Assembly: GCF_040958095.1 (NCBI RefSeq)
Contig: NC_091181.1
Location: forward strand, 30,716,029-30,780,028
From: Procambarus clarkii
Taxonomy: Eukaryota > Arthropoda > Malacostraca > Decapoda > Cambaridae
Direction: 5' to 3'
DNA length: 64,000 nucleotides
The notes under the pieces are model-generated. The model was not told the DNA's origin. It worked only from the letters and a program-made list of their open reading frames with translations, and made no database searches. Both the position numbers and the translations under genes were made by a program. The stretch's first letter is position 1. Every line of letters starts with the position of its first letter. Below are positions 33,671 through 45,669 of the stretch, piece after piece.

Positions 33671-34449
33671 CAGATATAGAAATCGGTTTCAATAATTTAG
33701 ATGTTTTATAGAAAAGATTAAAGCAGTAAAGGATCTTTACACGCTCTCCAGGTCAGATTTGAATAGGGGTATTATTATGCAACAATATTCAACCTTAGAG
33801 AGCACTAGCGTCTTGAAAAGTATCATCACTGGTACGGCATCTTGTTGGAAAGGTTCCTGTTATCCAACCTGTCTCTTGTCTTGCAGTTGTGACAGCTACT
33901 TTATGGTGTTCTTTAAAGATAAGGTCTTCCGGCATGATTTATCCTTTACAGTGCTTTTTTACTTCTAGTGTGATTTGACTTTTATACATGGTTTCCGTTT
34001 TCATATTTTCGTTTTTACCAAGCGTAGGGGCTGGAACGAATCTTCATTAATCATATTATAATCTGTGGCCCATTGAAAGACTTGTTAAACATCAGATTGG
34101 AGGTTTGCTGTGTCTTCTATATTGTCTACTCGCATGAAAATCGTAGCTCCACCTGACCCAGATACTAGCACTAACAGCTTCAGTCTGGGTTCTTGGTAAT
34201 GTGTACGGCTGCGGTAGTTAACACCAAGACTGCTCGTGAAGGCTGGGGGCGAGTAATGAAGTACTGACAGACATCACCAGCATGTTCTGCTGCACCAGGC
34301 TACCTCCACTCTCTCTCCTGCCGCTCCCAGGTTTTTTATTACTCTTTTTTGCCCGTGTTACCGTTAGGCGGGAGCGACAGGCCGGCCACTGTCAATAATT
34401 ACAGATGTTTAGGCCTTGTAGATGTGTAGGTATGTATGGAGGGGGGGGG
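33671..34449. other. No gene recognised
   Basis: AT-rich with a GC-richer stretch just before the 46-bp array. No conserved frame. Confidence 0.45.
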
Positions 34450-37002
34450 GAAGAGTACCTGGAGGTACAGCAGTGTGGGGGTACACCCCAGGGCGGGAGA
34501 GTACCTGGAGGTGCAGCAGTGTGGGGGTTCAGCCCAGGGCGGGAGAGTACCTGGAGGTACAGCAGTGTGGGGGTTCAGCCCAGGGCGGGAGAGTACCTGG
34601 AGGTACAGCAGTGTGGGGGTTCAGCCCAGGGCGGGAGAGTACCTGGAGGTACAGCAGTGTGGGGGTTCAGCCCAGGGCGGGAGAGTACCTGGAGGTACAG
34701 CAGTGTGGGGGTACAGCCCAGGGCGGGAGAGTACCTGGAGGTACAGCAGTGTGGGGGTACAGCCCAGGGCGGGAGAGTACCTGGAGGTACAGCAGTGTGG
34801 GGGTTCAGCCCAGGGCGGGAGAGTACCTGGAGGTACAGCAGTGTGGGGGTACAGCCCAGGGCGGGAGGTACCAGGGGGGAGAGTACCTGGAGGTACAGCA
34901 GTGTGGGGGTTCAGCCCAGGGCGGGAGAGTACCTGGAGGTACAGCAGTGTGGGGGTACAGCCCAGGGCGGGAGAGTACCTGGAGGTACAGCAGTGTGGGG
35001 GTACAGCCCAGGGCGGGAGAGTACCTGGAGGTACAGCAGTGTGGGGGTTCAGCCCAGGGCGGGAGAGTACCTGGAGGTACAGCAGTGTGGGGGTACAGCC
35101 CAGGGCGGGAGAGTACCTGGAGGTACAGCAGTGTGGGGGTTCAGCCCAGGGCGGGAGAGTACCTGGAGGTACAGCAGTGTGGGGGTACAGCCCAGGGCGG
35201 GAGAGTACCTGGAGGTACAGCAGTGTGGGGGTACAGCCCAGGGCGGGAGAGTACCTGGAGGTACAGCAGTGTGGGGGTTCAGCCCAGGGCGGGAGAGTAC
35301 CTGGAGGTACAGCAGTGTGGGGGTACAGCCCAGGGCGGGAGAGTACCTGGAGGTACAGCAGTGTGGGGGTACAGCCCAGGGCGGGAGAGTACCTGGAGGT
35401 ACAGCAGTGTGGGGGTTCAGCCCAGGGCGGGAGAGTACCTGGAGGTACAGCAGTGTGGGGGTACAGCCCAGGGCGGGAGAGTACCTGGAGGTACAGCAGT
35501 GTGGGGGTACAGCCCAGGGCGGGAGAGTACCTGGAGGTACAGCAGTGTGGGGGTACAGCCCAGGGCGGGAGAGTACCTGGAGGTACAGCAGTGTGGGGGT
35601 ACAGCCCAGGGCGGGAGAGTACCTGGAGGTACAGCAGTGTGGGGGTACAGCCCAGGGCGGGAGAGTACCTGGAGGTACAGCAGTGTGGGGGTACAGCCCA
35701 GGGCGGGAGAGTACCTGGAGGTACAGCAGTGTGGGGGTACAGCCCAGGGCGGGAGAGTACCTGGAGGTACAGCAGTGTGGGGGTACAGCCCAGGGCGGGA
35801 GAGTACCTGGAGGTACAGCAGTGTGGGGGTACAGCCCAGGGCGGGAGAGTACCTGGAGGTACAGCAGTGTGGGGGTACAGCCCAGGGCGGGAGAGTACCT
35901 GGAGGTACAGCAGTGTGGGGGTACAGCCCAGGGCGGGAGAGTACCTGGAGGTACAGCAGTGTGGGGGTTCAGCCCAGGGCGGGAGAGTACCTGGAGGTAC
36001 AGCAGTGTGGGGGTTCAGCCCAGGGCGGGAGAGTACCTGGAGGTACAGCAGTGTGGGGGTTCAGCCCAGGGCGGGAGAGTACCTGGAGGTACAGCAGTGT
36101 GGGGGTTCAGCCCAGGGCGGGAGAGTACCTGGAGGTACAGCAGTGTGGGGGTACAGCCCAGGGCGGGAGAGTACCTGGAGGTACAGCAGTGTGGGGGTAC
36201 AGCCCAGGGCGGGAGAGTACCTGGAGGTACAGCAGTGTGGGGGTACAGCCCAGGGCAGGAGAGTACCTGGAGGTACAGCAGTGTGGGGGTACAGCCCAGG
36301 GCGGGAGAGTACCTGGAGGTACAGCAGTGTGGGGGTACAGCCCAGGGCGGGAGAGTACCTGGAGGTACAGCAGTGTGGGGGTTCAGCCCAGGGCGGGAGA
36401 GTACCTGGAGGTACAGCAGTGTGGGGGTACAGCCCAGGGCGGGAGAGTACCTGGAGGTACAGCAGTGTGGAGGTTCAGCCAAGGACGGGAGAGTACCTGG
36501 AGGTACAGCAGTGTGGGGGTACAGCCCAGGGCGGGAGAGTACCTGGAGGTACAGCAGTGTGGGGGTTCAGCCCAGGGCGGGAGAGTACCTGGAGGTACAG
36601 CAGTGTGGGGGTACAGCCCAGGGCGGGAGAGTACCTGGAGGTACAGCAGTGTGGGGGTACAGCCCAGGGCGGGAGAGTACCTGGAGGTACAGCAGTGTGG
36701 GGGTACAGCCCAGGGCGGGAGAGTACCTGGAGGTACAGCAGTGTGGGGGTACAGCCCAGGGCGGGAGAGTACCTGGAGGTACAGCAGTGTGGGGGTACAG
36801 CCCAGGGCGGGAGAGTACCTGGAGGTACAGCAGTGTGGGGGTACAGCCCAGGGCGGGAGAGTACCTGGAGGTACAGCAGTGTGGGGGTTCAGCCCAGGGC
36901 GGGAGAGTACCTGGAGGTACAGCAGTGTGGGGGTACAGCCCAGGGCGGGAGAGTACCTGGAGGTACAGCAGTGTGGGGGTACAGCCCAGGGCGGGAGAGT
37001 AC
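34450..37002. repeat. 46-bp minisatellite, about 55 copies (2.55 kb)
   Basis: The unit is GAGTACCTGGAGGTACAGCA, GTGTGGGGGTACAGCCCAGG, GCGGGA, with a recurrent A/T alternative (GGGGGTACAG or GGGGGTTCAG). One disturbed junction lies near 34866-34880 and a few private changes near 36257 and 36470-36485. The unit has no stop in any forward frame, so frames of about 870-900 codons are open in all three phases at once (three units = 46 codons). Codon phase is not preserved, so this is non-coding satellite DNA. Confidence 0.96.
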
Positions 37003-37559
37003 CTTCCTGGTCAACACTGGCCTTGAGCCCGCTCCCGCACCTGGCCACCGCTGCCGCCTTCCTCACCAGCTTCCTGTCTTGCCAACTCACCCAAAGTCCT
37101 AACTATAGTCTTCGCTATAAAAGATAGTCGCTAGAATCTATAAAACAACTGACCCTCTCGATATTAGACAAAGAATAATCTCGATATAATGCGACAGTGG
37201 TTTAGCTAGACCAATAAACTCTGGGAAAGTTGAGGTGTAAAGCATGGGTTGGTAACCGCTACGGCGTTGACCAGGTGACGTTGGTAACCCCTACACTGTC
37301 TCACCCCCGTGGCCCGTCATCTACACCATTTACTGAAGTACACCATAATACCAACATGCCTCCAGACTATATGCCTCACATATATTGCCAGAAATAATCA
37401 CTCACAATCAATCAATCAATATCTCTCTCACACACACTCACTCTCCATCTTCACAATTGAGATAAAAGAAAATACATTAAGATAATAAAGAAAGAGGGGC
37501 GGTACAGCTATCTCTTATCAAGATAACTTCACTTGCACCAGTGTCATCGGTGATAGAGA

Positions 37560-37965
37560 TGACTACTGTCAATACACATTTGCTCAATTCTCGATCAAAT
37601 CCCTTAAATCCTCTATAACAAAAGGGTTGTTTATAAATTTCCCAATATTAATATAAATACATTCTCAGATATCCTGGGGAATCTAATAAAAAAAAATTGA
37701 ACAAAAATCATATCTTAGGAGGTGACTTCGACATTGACCTTTGTCAACAAAATAGCCCTCAAGTCAACTACCATGAACTCCTGTATGCTAATACCCACAA
37801 TCATCAAGCCCACCTGAATCACTAACATCCACTACAACCTTGGACTAGACATGGACTAGAAGAGCCATCCCTTGCCTCCGGTATAGTCACTGACAGAACA
37901 ACCCACCACTATCCTACCTTCCTCATAGCGAACATTGGACGTAACACCTTCGGATACCAAGAAAT
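37560..37965 (+). pseudogene. LINE endonuclease-domain relic
   Basis: The frame reads GGDFDIDLCQQNSPQVNYHE, LLYANTHNHQAHLNH then a stop; a later segment reads SGIVTDRTTHHYPTFLIANI. This resembles the AP-type endonuclease of non-LTR retrotransposons (GDFNIDL and TD.SDHYP.F motifs). The catalytic SDH is changed to THH and the frame has stops, so it is inactive. Confidence 0.7.
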
Positions 37966-38705
37966 TAACCTTCAGACTACACAGCAAAGCAGCAATAGTC
38001 ATAATCTCATAAATGCCCTTCACAATACAACTGGTAATCTAAATTCAATATTACACAGGATATACATTCATTAACCAACACCCTTCCTCTCGGAAGCCCC
38101 AAGCCTAGAGGAGCGGCGCGATGAGGAGCAGCCCTCAATCAGGTAAGCACTGACAGGTAGGAAATATGGTAATCTCGTTTACCAGATTCTGGTTTGCTGA
38201 GGTGAGAGCAAGAGCGACCAACCCGTTCTCACCATGCAAGAAGCTCACAATTTACATGTTTGTGCCGTCCACAACCCCACCCATCTACCAGGACCTGAAT
38301 ACATCACCCACGCCTATATACATATAAATACACATTTCCCAAGGTGGTTTTGCCTGTAAAGGGCATTACACTTGCAGGCTCGCGTTCCCGACGCATAAAT
38401 ATAAATGTATTTAGTGGCGAGGACGGGTTGGCAGTGGGAGACGAGTCACTCCACCCGACCACCCCGACCCTGACACACCCGGGGTCACCTCACGTTGCTA
38501 GGTGTGGCTGAGGGCGCAAGGTGAGGGCACCAGGGTGAGGCTGCCGTCTCGGAAGGTGAGACTGAGTGACTGGGAGCATCACGCGCCACAGTTGCTGATG
38601 GCATCACGGGCTGAGGACCACCACACGACAGTTGCCGCAGGCGTAATAGGCCCTGATAAGCGGGATGATGATGAAAATGCGCAAATAATTTAGCTAACAG
38701 TTAAG

Positions 38706-38832
38706 GTGTGGCAGGGTGGAGGCGAGGCAGGGTGGAGGCGAGGCAGGGTGGAGGCGAGGCAGGGTGGAGGCGAGGCAGGGTGGAGGCGAGGCAGGGTGGA
38801 GGCGAGGCAGGGTGGTGGTGTGGCAGGGTGTG
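38706..38832. repeat. 16-bp minisatellite, about 8 copies
   Basis: The unit is GGTGGAGGCGAGGCAG. 37966-38705 before it has no recognised gene. Confidence 0.93.
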
Positions 38833-39148
38833 GATACAATGACCTCACACCCAGCCACACTGCATCATTACCGCTCACAGATATCGACACACCATCTCCC
38901 GCTCAGATGAAAGAGGCAAGACAGGCATCGTTAGTAATGATACGTTTTGTGAGTGTAGTTGGATTACATGTGGAGGAGGAGCAGCAGCAGCACGCGGAGG
39001 GAAAGAGGCCTCGGGAAGGTGAAAGGAAACTTCAGAAGAACAGGAGGAGAGACAAGGCTGAACAATAAAAGAAGAATAAGACCAGGAAGTGAAGGGAAAC
39101 AGAGTAGACACAAGAGAAAACGAGAAGCTTGAAGAATCAGAGACAGGA

Positions 39149-39360
39149 AAGGAAGGAAGGAAGGAAGGAAGGAAGGAAGGAAGGAAGGAAGGAAGGAAGG
39201 AAGGAAGGAAGGAAGGAAGGAAGGAAGGAAGGAAGGAAGGAAGGAAGGAAGGAAGGAAGGAAGGAAGGAAGGAAGGAAGGAAGGAAGGAACGGAAAGAAC
39301 GGAAAGAACGGAACGGAAAGAACGGAACGGAACGAACGGAACGAACGAACGGAACGAACG
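39149..39360. repeat. GGAA microsatellite with degenerate GGAACGAAC end
   Basis: About 35 perfect GGAA units to 39290, then variants such as CGGAAAGAAC and GGAACGAAC. The open frames encoding KEGR or LPSF repeats are artefacts. Confidence 0.96.
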
Positions 39361-39525
39361 GAAGGATGGAAGGGAAGGCAGGAGGCTGCCAGTAGCGTGA
39401 CCAAAACAATTGATCTCCCCGGCAGTGCGCATCAAATGAGATCTCTGGAAGTGAGGGATCGTGAGCCAGCTTCCTATTGGCCAAGTCACGAATATCTTGG
39501 CCAATAAATTAAACACGTCTCTCCA

Positions 39526-39862
39526 CCTCCCAGAACACTACACACACACACCAACACTACTCATAACGCCCTACTTGCAACACCTCCCACAACACTACAC
39601 ACACACACCAACACTACTCATAACGCCCTACTTGCAACACCTCCCAGAACACTACACACACACACCAACACTACTCATAACGCCCTACTTGCAACACCTC
39701 CCACAACACTACACACACACACCAACACTACTCGTAACGCCCTACTTGCAACACCTCCCACAACACTACACACACCAACACTACTCATAACGCCCTACTT
39801 GCAACACCTCCCACAACACTACACACACCAACACTACTCATAATGCCCTACTTGCAACATTA
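39526..39862. repeat. 49-57 bp minisatellite, about 6 copies
   Basis: The unit is CACCTCCCACAACACTACAC, an AC run, then CAACACTACTCATAACGCCC and TACTTGCAA. Length differences come from the internal AC run. Confidence 0.93.
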
Positions 39863-40096
39863 TTTCCTCCACATCCCCTCAAAGTCCTCAGTGTCAAGAG
39901 ATATACCAAGTATACTAAAACATATCACACACACAAAGGTTGAATTTCTGCTATAATTTGGTAGGCTTTTTAGAGATTTTCTTAATTATTGTTCTTTAAT
40001 ACTGAACTGCAATTTGCAGCTGTTTCTTCTTATAATAAAGCTATGTTGAAGGTTGCATGCCATAGGAATACAAATTAATATTTACACATTATAAAC

Positions 40097-40216
<120 letters not shown>

Positions 40217-40444
40217 ACGCCCTTCTAGGTCTAAGGCTTAGGTTCCAGGAGTCTTGGGCCTAGGCCAACGACTAACGTACCTCAAGATGCGACCCATAAT
40301 AGTTGCCTAAATCTCGGGTATCTATTTACTACTAGGTAATTAGGAGTTGAAATAAGGTTCATTTGGTATGGTAGGTAGTAGTAGTAGGTATATACCATTT
40401 AGGTAGGTATACCATGGTATACCTACTATATCATTCGGTATAGT

Positions 40445-40605
40445 AGGTATTAGTCACAATCTTAGGAGTGTGACAACTTTTGTAATCCTAGGTTTTTTAT
40501 GATCAGTAGAGTAACCGGACCGGGCAATGTGACGTAGTCATTGCGCGAATTCTCCTTGCCTATAGGCACATCTGGCAGGTTAGCGAGGCTGAGCTACTAC
40601 CAGAA
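40445..40605 (+). pseudogene. LINE ORF2 post-RNase H region relic
   Basis: CATTGCGCGAATTCTCCTTG and ATCTGGCAGGTTAGCGAGGC are a diverged duplicate of 41370-41660, whose translation reads IARILLGYRHIWQVSEAE. Confidence 0.6.
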
Positions 40606-40635
40606 CTACTAACGGTGCCTATACCTTTCGGTATA

Positions 40636-40750
40636 CACATACACAGCCTCGTTCCTGTGCCAGGTAAGTCCACTACGGGCTCACCGTAGCACGGGCTCAC
40701 GTGCTACTTGGAACTTTTGTTCCGAGTAGCTGAATCTAAAAACAACAACA
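40636..40750 (+). mobile_element. Short retroposon family C with TSD and expanded hairpin
   Basis: TSD TTCGGTATA at 40627-40635 and 40751-40759. The core hairpin is partly duplicated (CACCGTAGCACGGGCTCACG). It has inserted just downstream of the LINE relic. Confidence 0.84.
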
Positions 40751-41369
40751 TTCGGTATAGTAGCAATATAGTAGGGCGTGGCGGTGGAGGGGTAGCGGGC
40801 GTGAAGCAGCAGGAAGATACCATTTCCTGAGGGTAGGGCGGCCATGTTGTCATAGGGGAGGAAAGCCGTTGTGTTGGACGCCGCCGCCGCCATCACCCTA
40901 CTGCAACTTGAGAGAAGAGGCTGCTAATGTTGGTGCTGGCCTTAGTAACGCTGCTGGCGCTACAAAGGCGGGAACCGTTGTTGCTTCCCGCGTTACCAGT
41001 GCTGCTGTTTGGATAGCCTTTACCCCTCTCTCTTTGTAGTTCACTGAGATGGAGTCCCAATGATTACCAGGATGGTTTACTTACTAACTGTAAATACTTA
41101 CTAACAGTAACTTACTAACAGTAAAGTTGATACCACGACTGAGATGTGACGTCACAATTAAGATATGTTACATGAGAACAAAAAGCAACAAAGATCAAGT
41201 GTTTACGATTTTCAATCAAGGCCACATTTCTCCTTCCACCTTCGGCATCATTTTCCTCCCTCAAAAATAGTTTCCAGATTTCAACCAGACACCTGTGACT
41301 TCAATAATTTCCATTGGCGTTATAAAATACATCTCCCCCATAAATACATTACCCATTAACCCTGCTAAT

Positions 41370-41660
41370 CATAGGAGTGTGGCAACTTTTGTAATCCTAG
41401 GTATTTGTATGGTCAAGCACAGTAACCGGACCGGGCAATGTGATGTAGTCATAGCGCGAATTCTCCTTGGCTATAGGCACATCTGGCAGGTTAGTGAGGC
41501 TGAGCCACTACCAGAAACTGTGATAAACCTTTTAGACATTCGCTAGAACACTACATTGTTCAATGTGAAACCGTAAAAGATTTTAGACCTCCTGGCCTAT
41601 TGTACCACCAACTGTGTAACATTTCATTGAATCTGGTGTACTGGACGACACCCTAACAAT
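41370..41660 (+). pseudogene. LINE ORF2 post-RNase H region relic
   Basis: The frame reads QCDVVIARILLGYRHIWQVS EAE; a later frame gives HYIVQCETVKDFRPPGLLYH, resembling the Cys/His segment that ends many LINE ORF2 proteins. Stops and shifts are present. Confidence 0.6.
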
Positions 41661-41872
41661 CTATCCTAAATTTGCTTGTCCATGTTAAAGAACGAAGAAT
41701 AATTTTATATATATATTATTTTTAAGCTGCAACCCTTATGAACCCATCCCTGCCCCTTGCGTGGCAGTGCACAATAGAAAGTTCGATTTACAAATTCGTA
41801 GATTGAAACATGTATATTGTCTAATGCAGTTGATTGGAATCATAATTATAATAATAATTATATATTATATAT

Positions 41873-41879
<7 letters not shown>

Positions 41880-41964
<85 letters not shown>

Positions 41965-41966
41965 AT
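41880..41966. repeat. TA microsatellite
   Basis: A TA run that directly abuts the telomere-motif MITE. Confidence 0.95.
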
Positions 41967-42352
41967 GTCGTACCTAGTAGCCAGAACGCACTTCTCAGCC
42001 TAGTATGCAAGGCCCGATTTGCCTAATAAGCCAAGTTTTCATCAATTAATTGTTTTTCGACTACCTAACCTACCTAACCTAACCTAACCTAGCTTTTTCG
42101 GCTACCTAACCTAACCTAACCCATAAAGATAGGTTAGGTTAGGTTAGGTAGGGATGGCTAGGTTCGGTCATATATCTACGTTAATTTTAACTCCAATAAA
42201 AAAAAATTGACCTCATACATAATGAAATGGGTAGCTTTATCATTTCATAAGAAAAAAAATTGAGAAAATATATTAATTCAGGAAAACTTGGCTTATTAGG
42301 CAAATCGGGCCCTGAATTGTAGGCTGAGAAGTGCGTTCTGGCTACTAGGTAC

Positions 42353-42355
<3 letters not shown>
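41967..42355. mobile_element. MITE with TTAGG/CCTAA inner blocks, copy 1
   Basis: 389 bp. Perfect inverted termini: GTCGTACCTAGTAGCCAGAA at the left and TTCTGGCTACTAGGTACGAC at the right. Second-layer inverted segments follow (GATTTGCCTAATAAGCCAAG and CTTGGCTTATTAGGCAAATC). The inner part has ACCTAACCTAACCTAACC followed by GGTTAGGTTAGGTTAGG. It is flanked on both sides by TA repeats. No coding capacity. Confidence 0.9.

Positions 42356-42397
<42 letters not shown>
42356..42397. repeat. TA microsatellite between two MITE copies
   Basis: About 20 TA units separating the two elements. Confidence 0.95.
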
Positions 42398-42400
<3 letters not shown>

Positions 42401-42780
42401 GTACCTAGTAGCCAGAACGCACTTATCAGCCTACTATGCAAGGCCCGATTTGCCTAATAAGCCAAGTTTTCATGAATTAATTGTTTTTCGACTACCTAAC
42501 CTACCTAACCTAACCTAACTTTTTAGGCTACCTAACCAAACCTAACCTATAAAGATAGGTTAGGTTAGGTTAGGTTGGGTTGGTTAGGTTCGGTCATATA
42601 TCTACGTTAATTTTAACTCCAATAAAAAAAAATTGACCTCATACATAATGAAATGGGTAGCTTTATCATTTCATAAGAAAAAAATTAGAAAAAATATATT
42701 AATTCAGGAAAACTTGTCTTATTAGGCAAATCGGGCCATGCATAGTAGGCCAAAAAGTGAGTTCTGGCTACTAGGTACGA
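42398..42780. mobile_element. MITE with TTAGG/CCTAA inner blocks, copy 2
   Basis: 383 bp, same orientation and structure as copy 1. The right terminus is slightly diverged (GTTCTGGCTACTAGGTACGA). The inner GGTTAGGTTAGGTTAGG block is again preceded by CCTAACC units. Confidence 0.9.
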
Positions 42781-42844
42781 TATATATATATATATATATA
42801 TTATATTATATATATATATATATTTATTTATTTATTTATTTATT

Positions 42845-42975
42845 TAGGGGTACCACCACTGGTTTAATTAAAGGGACCCACATCCTCGAAGAAGAAAATA
42901 AAGTGTTCAGAGAAGACCTTGTGGATTCTCACTGAATACTTTAATCTTTTCCTCTCCTACCACCCCTATTATTTT
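42845..42975 (+). repeat. Interspersed repeat family G
   Basis: GGGGTACCACCACTGG, AAGGGACCCA, TCTCCTACCACCCC. Related sequences occur reversed at 46318-46425 and forward at 49318-49445. Class unknown. Confidence 0.55.
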
Positions 42976-43088
42976 TTTTTTATTTGATTTTATTGCAATG
43001 CTACAGTTTACAGAAAACACACACTTATATAACAATATATATATATAGTGCTTCAGCCTACAATTTAGATCTATTGTCTTGTGATAGG

Positions 43089-43327
43089 GGGCCTCGTAGC
43101 CTGGTGGATAGCGCGCAGGACTCGTAATTCTGTGGCGCGGGTTCGATTCCCGCACGAGGCAGAAACAAATGGGCAAAGTTTCTTTCACCCTGAATGCCCC
43201 TGTTACCTAGCAGTAAATAGGTACCTGGAAGTTAAGTCAGCTGTCACGGGCTGCTTCCTGGGGGTGGAGGCCTGGTCGAGGACCGGGCCGCGGGGACACT
43301 AAAGCCCCGAAATCATCTCAAGATAAC
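43089..43327 (+). mobile_element. tRNA-headed SINE family A
   Basis: tRNA-like head at 43091-43160: GCCTCGT/ACGAGGC acceptor, CAGGA/TTCTG anticodon stem with loop CTCGTAA (anticodon CGT), and a perfect T-arm. It continues into the shared body and ends CATCTCAAGATAACC. The head-to-body continuity and the near-identical copy at 15.1 kb make this a SINE, not a tRNA gene. Confidence 0.9.
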
Positions 43328-43794
43328 CTCCCTTTCCCTAACCTCAAGATTGTGTATGATCCTCTGTCCTGTGTGACAGTGAATACCAGCATTATCCTCA
43401 ACTAACAAGACCTAATTGAATCACTCAGATTACGCAAAACTCTAATGAACGTTTGTCAATAAAGATAATAATAACTACCCCCCCCCCCTCTCCCTCCCAC
43501 AGGATGGGTATAGCCTTCACTACCGCCCACAAGATGAATATTGGAGGTGCATAATAAATGAGGGAAACAAGTGCGAACGAGAGACTACTGTGGGTGTAGT
43601 GATGTGCAGGAGGCGCCCTCCTCCAGGACCAGCCCGAGGACTGTGGTGGTGTCATCAAGGAGGAAATGGCCACACATCCGGGGGTGAAGAGGTGGTGTTC
43701 CGGCCTCGGCACCGGACGGCGGCCACTGATCCAAGCTGTCTACACCGAGCTGCTCCTCACGCCTACTGCCTGGCCGGTCGCCCTTCATAATTAA

Positions 43795-43858
43795 AAGTTC
43801 CAAGTAGCACGGGCTATGGTGCGCCCGTGATGGACTTATCTGGCACAGGAGCGGGACT
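43795..43858 (-). mobile_element. Family C retroposon, fragment
   Basis: TTCCAAGTAGCACGGGCTAT, GGCACAGGAGCGGGA. The tail is missing. Confidence 0.7.
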
Positions 43859-43899
43859 GAAACTTGGTTCCTGCTCCAGATAGCCCCACGTCAAATACA

Positions 43900-44015
43900 A
43901 TGGGGCACACCACCGCCCCACGGGAAAGGTATGGGGCATACCACCGCCCCACGGGTAGGGTATGGGGCACACCACCGCTCCACGGGAAGGGTATGGGGCA
44001 CACCACCGCCCGTTG
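43900..44015. repeat. 31-bp tandem repeat, about 4 copies
   Basis: The unit is GGGGCACACCACCGCCCCAC plus GGGAAGGGTAT. Confidence 0.88.
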
Positions 44016-44244
44016 ACTGGTAACGGTCCCAGCCTTGCCACAAGCTTCCACTCTTGCTCAAGAAATAAGAATATTAACATAGTTTAATGTGTCACCGCAC
44101 TAATATAATTAGGAGTAGAGTATGGTACACCCGCTTGAGGCTATACTTATACTAACGTCCTTCAAACTACGAGACCCTCCACCTTGAAAACGGTAACCGA
44201 TTTAAATTTTGCCCCGAGGGACGAGTTTATTGGGCAGCGCCACT

Positions 44245-44343
44245 GTTATAGATTCAGCTACTGGGAACAAAAAGTTGCAAGTAGCACGGGCTATGGTGAG
44301 CCCGTAGTGGACTTACCTGGCACAGGAGCGGGGTTATAACTCA
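44245..44343 (-). mobile_element. Short retroposon family C with 10-bp TSD
   Basis: A 99-bp copy. TSD CAGCGCCACT at 44235-44244 and 44344-44353, perfect. Confidence 0.88.
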
Positions 44344-44534
44344 CAGCGCCACTCATCCGGTGAGTGGACATACCGCCATAGCACAGTGACCGATCTTGTC
44401 CATCTGTCCCACTTCTATGCATCAATTTTGTTGCGTCATAAAAATGTCCCAACTTACCCGTACGTAACCTGACCGAGGACCCACGAATATAACACATTAT
44501 AGCCCGTCAATTTAGGGAGCCGTTATGATTTATA

Positions 44535-44690
44535 GTACATCATATTTTGACGTTAGAGATTTATACGTCAAAATACAATGTATTATTCGGTTGGAGAGGT
44601 TGTTCATAGCGGCTCGCAAAATCGACGTACTGTCCCGTTTTCTATTCGTGGGTGTTCGGTAAGGTTAGGTTCGGGCATTCATGTACATTA
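44535..44690 (+). repeat. Interspersed repeat family F
   Basis: CATCATATTTTGACGTTAGA, AGCGGCTCGCAAAATCGACG, CTGTCCCGTTTTCTATTCGT. 44691-45344 has no recognised gene. Confidence 0.6.
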
Positions 44691-45348
44691 TTTAGGTCCC
44701 AACTGGAGAGGACCAGCTGGTGTTGGTGCATCAGTGACTAGAGGCTCAGTACACTGTACTACCATCAAGTCCACCCTGAGAGAGAAGTAGTACTCCCAGA
44801 ACCTCATCCAGGTAGTGATCACATTGCCTCCCTCGTCGGTAATTCCGCTTCAGTGTGAAATAACTCAGCCGATGGGTCATAACTATCTCTGTCTCTCAGA
44901 CAAGATTTTAACTCACCAGTCATATATTTACTGTTCGTTATTAGAAATTAAAGTGTCTCATCCTGTTATTATGATGCGAACACACAACTCATTTCTCAGA
45001 TAATTCGCGATGATTGTTTCACTTGTCTAACATGATGATGATGATGATAACGGTTTAGAGATGCTTGGTAAGCGCCTGGCATCGCGGCCAAGTTGCAGCT
45101 CACATCCGTCAAGTCATCACACTACACAAGTAACAAAAGCCAGGAAATTGTTGTGGGCCAGCGGCGCAGGTCCGGGCCTCTACTCCTGGCCCCAACCCAC
45201 CGAACACAGCTGGAGGAGACACCATGTTGTTACTTGGTGTATCATTAGTCTCTGCATTAACAATATGCCCAAAGAACGCATGAGTATTGATGTAGTGTTC
45301 AGGCCTTTTATCATACAGCGGCAATCTCCCCTTCCTCACGTGAATGAG

Positions 45349-45400
45349 ATTGATTGATAAAGATTAAGCCACCCAAGAGGTGCCTCCAAGCCATTACGAC
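45349..45400 (-). mobile_element. Family B retroposon, internally deleted fragment
   Basis: GATTGATTGATAAAGATTAA, GCCACCCAAGAGGTG then CCAAGCCATTACGACTA: the central hairpin is missing. Confidence 0.6.
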
Positions 45401-45669
45401 TATATAGCAGAAAGGGAGGGGGGGGGGGGGAAGAAAAGGGGGCGAGGAGAAATTTTTTATGAGGATAAACTGGCTATTTATTGTCCTAGGCGCAAATTGA
45501 GACCAGCTGATCATAACGCTTCCCCCCCCCCCCCTCCTCCTCCTCTTCACAGATACGAACACCGCAAAAACGATCATCGCTCCCCCCCCCCCCCCACACA
45601 CACACACACGAAGGCCGCTCACACCTACGAAAGGTCCTATACACTAATCATCTCCAAACCGCGATGGGT

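Noticed and set aside
34405-37127. Three overlapping plus-strand open frames of 873-901 codons
   Set aside because: All are produced by the same stop-free 46-bp tandem unit in three phases. None has conserved non-repeat sequence, splice structure or phase preservation.
38875-39516. Minus-strand frame rich in FLPS repeats and the opposite KEGR frame
   Set aside because: Translation of a GGAA microsatellite.
43091-43160. Possible tRNA-Thr (CGT) gene
   Set aside because: Cloverleaf is intact, but it is continuous with a SINE body and has a near-identical twin with the same body at 15094-15163.
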